Of a DNA stretch of 64,000 bases, positions 57,746 to 64,000 are shown piece by piece (positions within the stretch are counted from its first letter, which is position 1; the number at the start of each line of letters is the position of its first letter). The position numbers and the translations under genes were made by a program. The stretch comes from Carnegiea gigantea. Taxonomy: Eukaryota > Streptophyta > Magnoliopsida > Caryophyllales > Cactaceae. The stretch is from positions 161,001 to 225,000 of the forward strand of contig JAKOGI010000828.1 in the NCBI GenBank assembly GCA_029747015.1. The letters run 5' to 3'. A model generated the notes under the pieces. The model saw only the letters and a list, made by a program, of their open reading frames with translations, had not been told where the DNA came from and searched no databases.

Positions 57746-60700
57746 GTATTATCACCCTGCCCCTAAGTAATTTTGTAATTTCACAACCCAGAGCCTATAT
57801 CATATATTTTTGAGTATATATATTTTGATATGATATATAAGCAATTATACATTAAAATACAAAATTTATAACAAGTACACCTTGAAAAAAATATATAAAA
57901 TGAATATACGAGGATGTGTTCCTAGGTGTACATAATAATTTGCCTCCACAACTTAATTTATACACACACGATAAAATTCATGTGTATATAATATAATTCC
58001 AAATTTAAATGATCAAATTTATATTATTTGACTTAAGTGAAATTAAGTCTGAGTTACAGTATTTTCCTATAATTGGAAAAACAAATTTAGTAAATGAATT
58101 ACTAATAGATTTGAGATAATATCAAATAACAGGCTATAATTGAATTTATATCAACACATTGACATGAACACTATTGATCTAAAACATTCAAATCAAATTG
58201 AAGTAATATTACCCATTTAACAAGATATTAACGCGACAAATTTTTATGCCCTTTTTCACAATTTTTTGATAAGCTCACGTATGCTTACTCGATTAAAGGG
58301 TTGATCAGTACATAATTCGATTAAACTATACTGGGTTTGATTACAATTGGAACTATTACTTAATAGAAGTCCTCAACTAAGGATTGGACTGAGTAAGCCC
58401 TCGAACTAGAAAAGACTAAATAAATGTAGGATCTTAAAGCATATAGAGTGGAGATTAATTATACGGAATAATTAAAAGTCATATCTTTTTGTTCAAAAGA
58501 AGTTGTTAATTAATATCTAAACAAAATTAATTTTTTTTTTTTGGTTACAATGCATTATAGAAGTGCATAGTGTAAAATTCACACTAAGTTTAGTCAAGTC
58601 TTGGCAATATAGACAACCAAATAAAATATAGGTCTTTGAATGTATCCCTGGTTCAAGTGTAAATTGCTAAACGTTAAGCGTAAAATCTCAAATTTTGGGT
58701 TAACTCAACATGATAGATGTGAAATTTATATTTTCCTTTTTCTCCTACAGATATTATGATCCTTAAAACAGGTATTTTCCCCCCATTTTTTTTCTTGTAG
58801 AGTTGGTCTATAAAGCCTATGAAAAGATGCAATTGAAAGCTGATAGCAATTAGTTTCAAATTTTGGTGATAAAATTTCTTTTTTAATGAATAGGTGTACA
58901 GTGTAGAAAACCCAGAATTAATTGGAATTTTGAAACATATTTTGTCAACAATCAAAAAGGTTTTTAAAAAGTGGATATCTAATCAAACTGTTCGATAATC
59001 CCACTAATCGACGACCCTCCCTTTCATCACGTAAGTTTGAGATCATCAGATGATAAGATATATGTCAGTGGTCCTTTCAGAGAAACGCGTGCTCAGCTGT
59101 AAAGGCCGCACTGAATCTACACGCTAGAGAAGTGAAAAAGAATGGAAGAAAAGAACAAGAAGATAATGGAAACAAAAGAGTTTTCTACGGATGTTAATTA
59201 CATCGGACTTCAAGACATATACGATCCAATTCAAGATAAAATAATCTAATTTGAATTAGAGAAAAAAATATTTAACTCTGAGTCCAGTAAAAATAATTCG
59301 AGTTCGAGCTGGATTCGGATCAAATTAGGAAGGAAAGTAATATCCGATCCGATATTCAGATCCGACCCAACTATTTTATTAAATAATTAAAATTCAGTTC
59401 TAAAACTTTACAAATCTAAAATCTAAGCTTCAAGTTCAACCTCCAAGTCCAATCCCCATTTATGATTTTAAATTTTTTATTTTACAAATCAAAAGTCTAC
59501 CCTCCAAACTTAATTGTGAGTTCCTAACATCTACTCTGATCGCGGTTAGTATCTTTTTCTTCCCCCTCTCTCTCAGTCTGACTTCATTATCTGCCGGTCG
59601 GGAGTCACTAACTCCCTATCACTACAGACTGTTGTCATTCCTCTCATTGTCAATCTCCCCTAACTTAGTTTTAAATGGCCACGTATTTGGTTAGCATGAT
59701 AGGAAAGTACATGTTATCGTATCTATAGGGAAAAGAAATCGATTCGGATCGGATTAATCGACTCTGATTTAGTCCAACTTGGATCAGATTCGGAGGTTAC
59801 CTCCAATCCACCGGATCAGATTCGGATCGGATTTTGGACCCAAAACATAATCGGATTCGGATTCGGATTCGGATATTCTAACTAAGATATGAATTATTCA
59901 TTCTTCCAAAGCCTAACTCTAATGGATCAATCTAATCTTGACATAGATCTGATAAATAAGCCAATTAGTATATGTGCAGATCAGGTTAAATTTGTATTGA
60001 ATTATATTCTGGGTCAATGACAATTTAGGTTGGTTCAATTTCAAGTCAAGTGACTTTTTGTTCTGACTGACTTCATCCCAACTGTTATTTGATCCAGTAA
60101 AGTTGTTTTATAAAACTAAGTAACTTGGTATAAAATTTCGCATCAGGTTCAACTCGGTTCGCTTCGACTTAACTTGGACATTAAGTCTACTTTCAAATGA
60201 ACCTATTCTGAGTGTTTGGTGGTTGAGTATGGGTACGGACATTCAGTTCAGGTTTTGATTATCGGGTCAACTTTTACGGATTTAAACTCCAGTGAGCTTG
60301 ACTCGAAATTGTCATGGTCTTAAAATATTCTCTAGAAGCCTGATATTATGAGTAAATTTTTGCAGTACTTATATTTATAGATAGCTTTCAAATTATTTTT
60401 TTATTTTTCCCTTTTTTTTGAAGATATAGTTAATAGTTCAGGCAAATAAATTATTTATTTAGGAATTTCTCATAAAAACATGAATTTAGGATTTCTAATC
60501 CAATTTAAAATTTTCAAATTATTATAGATTGGACCAAAAATCCAAAGTTTATAAATTTTTAAGCTAAAGGTTAGAACGAATAAAAGTCGGTCCATTACGG
60601 CTCATTCCACTGAATTCATGGTATTTTTTTCCAGTTTGAAGAGCCAAAGGGCAAATCGTGGACTTGTTTATTTATTTGTTTATTTATTGAGGTGGTCTAA

Positions 60701-61192
60701 TGGTATGTTGGTACATTAAGAAAGAAAAATAATATTCCCTCCATTTTAAAATATTTGTCTCCTTTTTTTTCTTTTATGAAATTTTCAAAATAAAGCTCTT
60801 TCTTAATATTACTAATTAATAATATTAATTTTCTTCTAAAATTAGAATAAAATAGTACATTGAATAATGTATCCTAAAAAAAATTTATTCTCTAATCAAA
60901 ACAAATTTTGTATTATAGTCATCTTTCTTCAAAATAATGTATCCTAAGTTTTACATTCAATAAAAGTATTATTTTTACATATTCTTTAGGTGTCTTGTCA
61001 TTTGTCAACAGCGATGTCCAGCGTTTGCTAGTCGTAAGAGTGATGTAAATTGGTTTCTCTTCTTTGTTCGATTTCCATTTTCCACTATAATAACTTCAGA
61101 GAAGTGTGGAGAGATGGTATAGTCAAGTATAATTTTATTTGGAAATATTATGTATTTTTTTTACTTATCAAAAATATTTATTTATACTTATT
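57746..61192. other. Second YUCCA intron or downstream repeat DNA
   Basis: AT-rich, no coding exon recognised. 59330-59880 is rich in TCGGATCGGATTCGGAT-type repeats, like the interiors of hAT-type MITEs elsewhere in the window. No clear termini could be assigned to it. Confidence 0.45.
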
Positions 61193-62368
61193 ATTGAAAG
61201 TAGATTTGTCAGTTCGGACAAGCGGGTTAAATACGGATTCGATGTATTCGGGTTCGGGTAAAGTATAAATCGTATGTATTTCGAGTTCAGGTAAAATATA
61301 GGCGGATGTATTTTGGTTATACGGGTTTCAGGTCAACCAACAGGTTTACATTGCCTTTTTTGCGAGTTATTTGTTTTGTCAAAATTGAAGACTCGACATA
61401 CATAAAATTGTTCGTATTTAATGAAAAAACATTGTAATTATAATTTCTTAAAAGAGTATTGAAGATATTTAAATTTTTCATTATAATATATGTATGTCAT
61501 GTATGAGTGAAGAAAGCGTAAAGGCCTGTGAGTTCTCCTATGGATTAAATAAAGTTAATATTGGGTCGGATCATTTATGGGTCAACCCATCTAAAGCATG
61601 CTAACAGATTGAAGCGGCTCAGCCCACAAATAATCTATTTAATAATTTGCTATTTTTATTAACTAACTGATCATTATTTAATCAAGTACATTTTATTAGT
61701 AGGCTGATCCTAACATAAGCACGAGTTTCCCATGATACAACATTAGCATCATAGTTCGAAACCAATTAGAGTAGAAACAAAATGAAAGGATATTGGAGGA
61801 GCACAAACCATTTCAATTATCTTTTAATTATGACATCAAAATTTTATATTATAATAGAGTAATATTATTTAAAATATGATAAGATATATCCATTTAATTA
61901 AAAATATATGGTGTGGCTTGCATGTTTTTCAATGTTTATCTTATTCTAAATTGATGTTCTGAACACTGAATTGTTATTTCACGTCATTCCATAATTCTAA
62001 AGTTTTTCTATTTACATGTTGTGTATGACGTTATTGTATGAGAACGAAGTTGGAAAAAAATACTATTGTTTAATTTATTAAGGGGTGTGATAATCATGTG
62101 ATGTCTCTCTAAACAAACTGATATAATGAATAATCATTATTGTTAATAAAGATAAATTAAAAAACAATAAAAAAAATAAAGATATAATATTCAGGTCAAG
62201 AAGGAGGGTTTGGGTTCGGCTTGGTTTTGCCCCGCTAATTTGCGGGTTTTTCAGGTTTCCTTAGTTTCGGATTTGAGTTGAGAAAATTGTGTTCAAAATT
62301 CAAAATTTTCAGGCGGGTTCAGGTCAAATTTTCCGATCGAGTCGGCTTTTGTCAGATCTAATTAAAAA
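61193..62368. mobile_element. Possible hAT-type non-autonomous element
   Basis: The body 61201-62360 begins TAGATTTGTCAGTTCGGAC and ends with the complement of TAGATCTGACAAAAGCCGAC. Flanking 8-mers are ATTGAAAG and ATTAAAAA (6 of 8 alike), a possible decayed target duplication. GGGTTCGGGT-like repeats lie near both ends, as in the 215-bp MITE. No coding sequence. Confidence 0.5.
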
Positions 62369-63630
62369 TTATTTAATATTGTTGAAAGTAACGTTGAAAG
62401 TTTTTAGAAGTCACTGAAATTACTTAAAGATGTTGAAGGTTATTAAATAATTGAAGAAAATATAATAGATATTCTTAAAAAGCATTTAATAGCCCTGAAA
62501 GTTGTTAAGGATTACTCTGTGGATATTAGTTCCGTATCCATATTGAAAACAGATTTCTACCAACTCGCTTCAACATGGGTGGCATCCCGCGGTTCGGCCC
62601 ACTTTCTCTCTGGAACGCCCGCCCTAATAAATTCTCAGCTGTGGGATTTTTTTTTTTTTAAATTTTTTTGATCCTAGGTCATCTATTTTACTGAAGTTGA
62701 ATTACTGTCGGCCCTATCAGGTAGAGCTCTCTCATAACTGATTTTTTCCATCCATAAGGCTTAAACTCAAGATCTTATTTAAGAAAAACAAATGTTAAAT
62801 CTATTCAACCAGTCAGTGTTGATAACTATGAAAATTTATTGATGAGCAACTAGGCTCTCCTTATCCTCATGTTCCTTGTGTCCCCATCTAATCTAGTTAG
62901 CAACCCGTTGTTGTCTATGGCATATGGGTTTGGATAGTTTACCTCAATAAAAAATATATATACATTGGAAAAAGAATTTTTTTCCCCTAATTATAGAAAA
63001 ATAATCAAACAAAACTAAACTAAACTTCTTGGCGAATCAATTTGAATGAACTGCAAAGCATTGCAGGTTTTTTTCATGTCTTTTGCAAGTTAAATTCTGT
63101 TGCGTAATGAATTTGTGGTCGCATCGCATTGTTTGTGCCAAAATTGGGTGGCTAGCAATGCAAATTCTATCGTTGTCTTGGGTGTACGTTGTAGAATGTA
63201 CACCCAGTCCAGATAAGCACCAAGTTAAATAATATTTCGCTGCAAGTTTATTGTGAAAATCATTAAATAGCACAGTGGTGTGTATTTCTCCCATTCCTAT
63301 TGCTTGTTCTTTTTTTCTTTTTTGTTCCTTTTCATTCTTTATTCTTTTTTATTCTTTTTCCTTTTGCAGCTAACCCACAATTACAAGGCTTTTCTTTTAA
63401 AATCCCATCTTATCCCTTTTTCTCATCATTTTCGTATGTCTTTTTAAATATATGTTATGTTCAACTAAGGTTGATTTTTAGATGTTCCCTAAAAGAGATT
63501 TACAAGGCATTGACTCTTATTATAAAAAGAAGCATGAGTAAATTTTATAAAAATTTTATATAATATTTTGAGATAAGTTAGTACTTAAATTTATGAGGAT
63601 ACAACTATAAAATAATGAGCTTATATAATT
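62369..63630. other. Gene-free stretch
   Basis: AT-rich, with poly-T and TTTTTATTC-type runs near 63305-63365. Frames at 63037-63294 and 63300-63563 look like chance openings. No missing YUCCA exon seen. Confidence 0.4.
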
Positions 63631-63639
63631 TTTCGTGAA

Positions 63640-63990
63640 TAATATAATATTACTAGCATACAAATTCTATTTTGTGAGCAGTATGTCTATATTTTTTGAA
63701 CAATAGGTTCATATTTTACTAACAATAAGTTAATATTTTGAAAATAATAGGTTAATTTTTTGCGAACAATAGAACCTTTATTATTGGAGCTGTGACTTAT
63801 AGAATATATTTTAAAAAAAAAAACCTAAGAATCTTTAGTGAACGATAAAACAGTGCTAGCACAAAATTGTATTTTGTGAATGCTAGGTTTATACTTTGTT
63901 AACAACATGTTGATATTTTGTGAACAATATGTTAATTTTTTGTGAACAATATGGAACTTTGACTAATAGAATATATATATTTTTTTAAAA
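63640..63990. repeat. Tandem repeat of ~20-25-bp units in two blocks
   Basis: Variants of TTTTGTGAACAATAGGTTAAT repeat at 63665-63775 and again at 63875-63955. A larger ~200-bp duplication includes the flanking GACTTATAGAATATAT and GACTAATAGAATATAT segments (63797, 63960). The array may continue beyond the window. Confidence 0.7.
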
Positions 63991-64000
63991 AAAATACTAA

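Overview
The window is nuclear DNA of a flowering plant, probably a eudicot. It is AT-rich and almost entirely built of transposable elements, with one recognisable host gene: the first two exons of a YUCCA-type flavin monooxygenase (auxin biosynthesis) on the + strand at 56481-57745. No prokaryotic, organellar, tRNA or rRNA feature was seen.

Layout. 1-5872: 3' part of a decayed Ty3/gypsy chromovirus (RT, RNase H, integrase, chromodomain) and its 2.85-kb 3' LTR. About 6.9-19.3 kb: a large decayed CACTA (En/Spm) transposon with a TNP2-type gene (8890-12346) and a Transposase_24-type gene (12830-15380), followed by a ~29-bp minisatellite (17505-18275) and a 215-bp hAT-type MITE with a perfect 8-bp target duplication. 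19.6-28.8 kb: a tandem array LTR-internal-LTR-internal-LTR of a non-autonomous LTR retrotransposon, with a short SINE insertion in the first LTR. 28.8-34.56 kb: a minus-strand Athila/Tat-like element, cut off by a plus-strand relative (34.56-38.4 kb) with gag and protease but no reverse transcriptase. 38.5-40.56 kb: a TG/TA microsatellite interrupted by a 1.3-kb solo LTR. 42.3-43.8 kb: three related Tourist-like MITEs, each flanked by TTA.

The most striking object is 43957-56169. It is a 12.2-kb unit with hAT-like ends (TAGAGCTGGCAAATAGG...) and a perfect 8-bp target duplication, AATTGGTT, on each side. Inside is a head-to-head inverted pair of endogenous pararetrovirus (Caulimoviridae) copies: two ~5.13-kb arms, matching right to the transposon termini, around a 1.96-kb loop with the only capsid-protein region. 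All the virus genes are broken, many by stops shared between the arms, so decay had begun before the inverted duplication. It appears that a dead viral copy next to a hAT end was inversely duplicated and then moved as a single hAT unit. The insertion ends 311 bp upstream of the YUCCA start codon, and the viral promoter of the right arm points at the gene.

57746-64000 is either a very long second YUCCA intron or repeat DNA after a truncated gene. It holds further hAT-like repeat sequence and an A/T-rich tandem repeat at the window edge.
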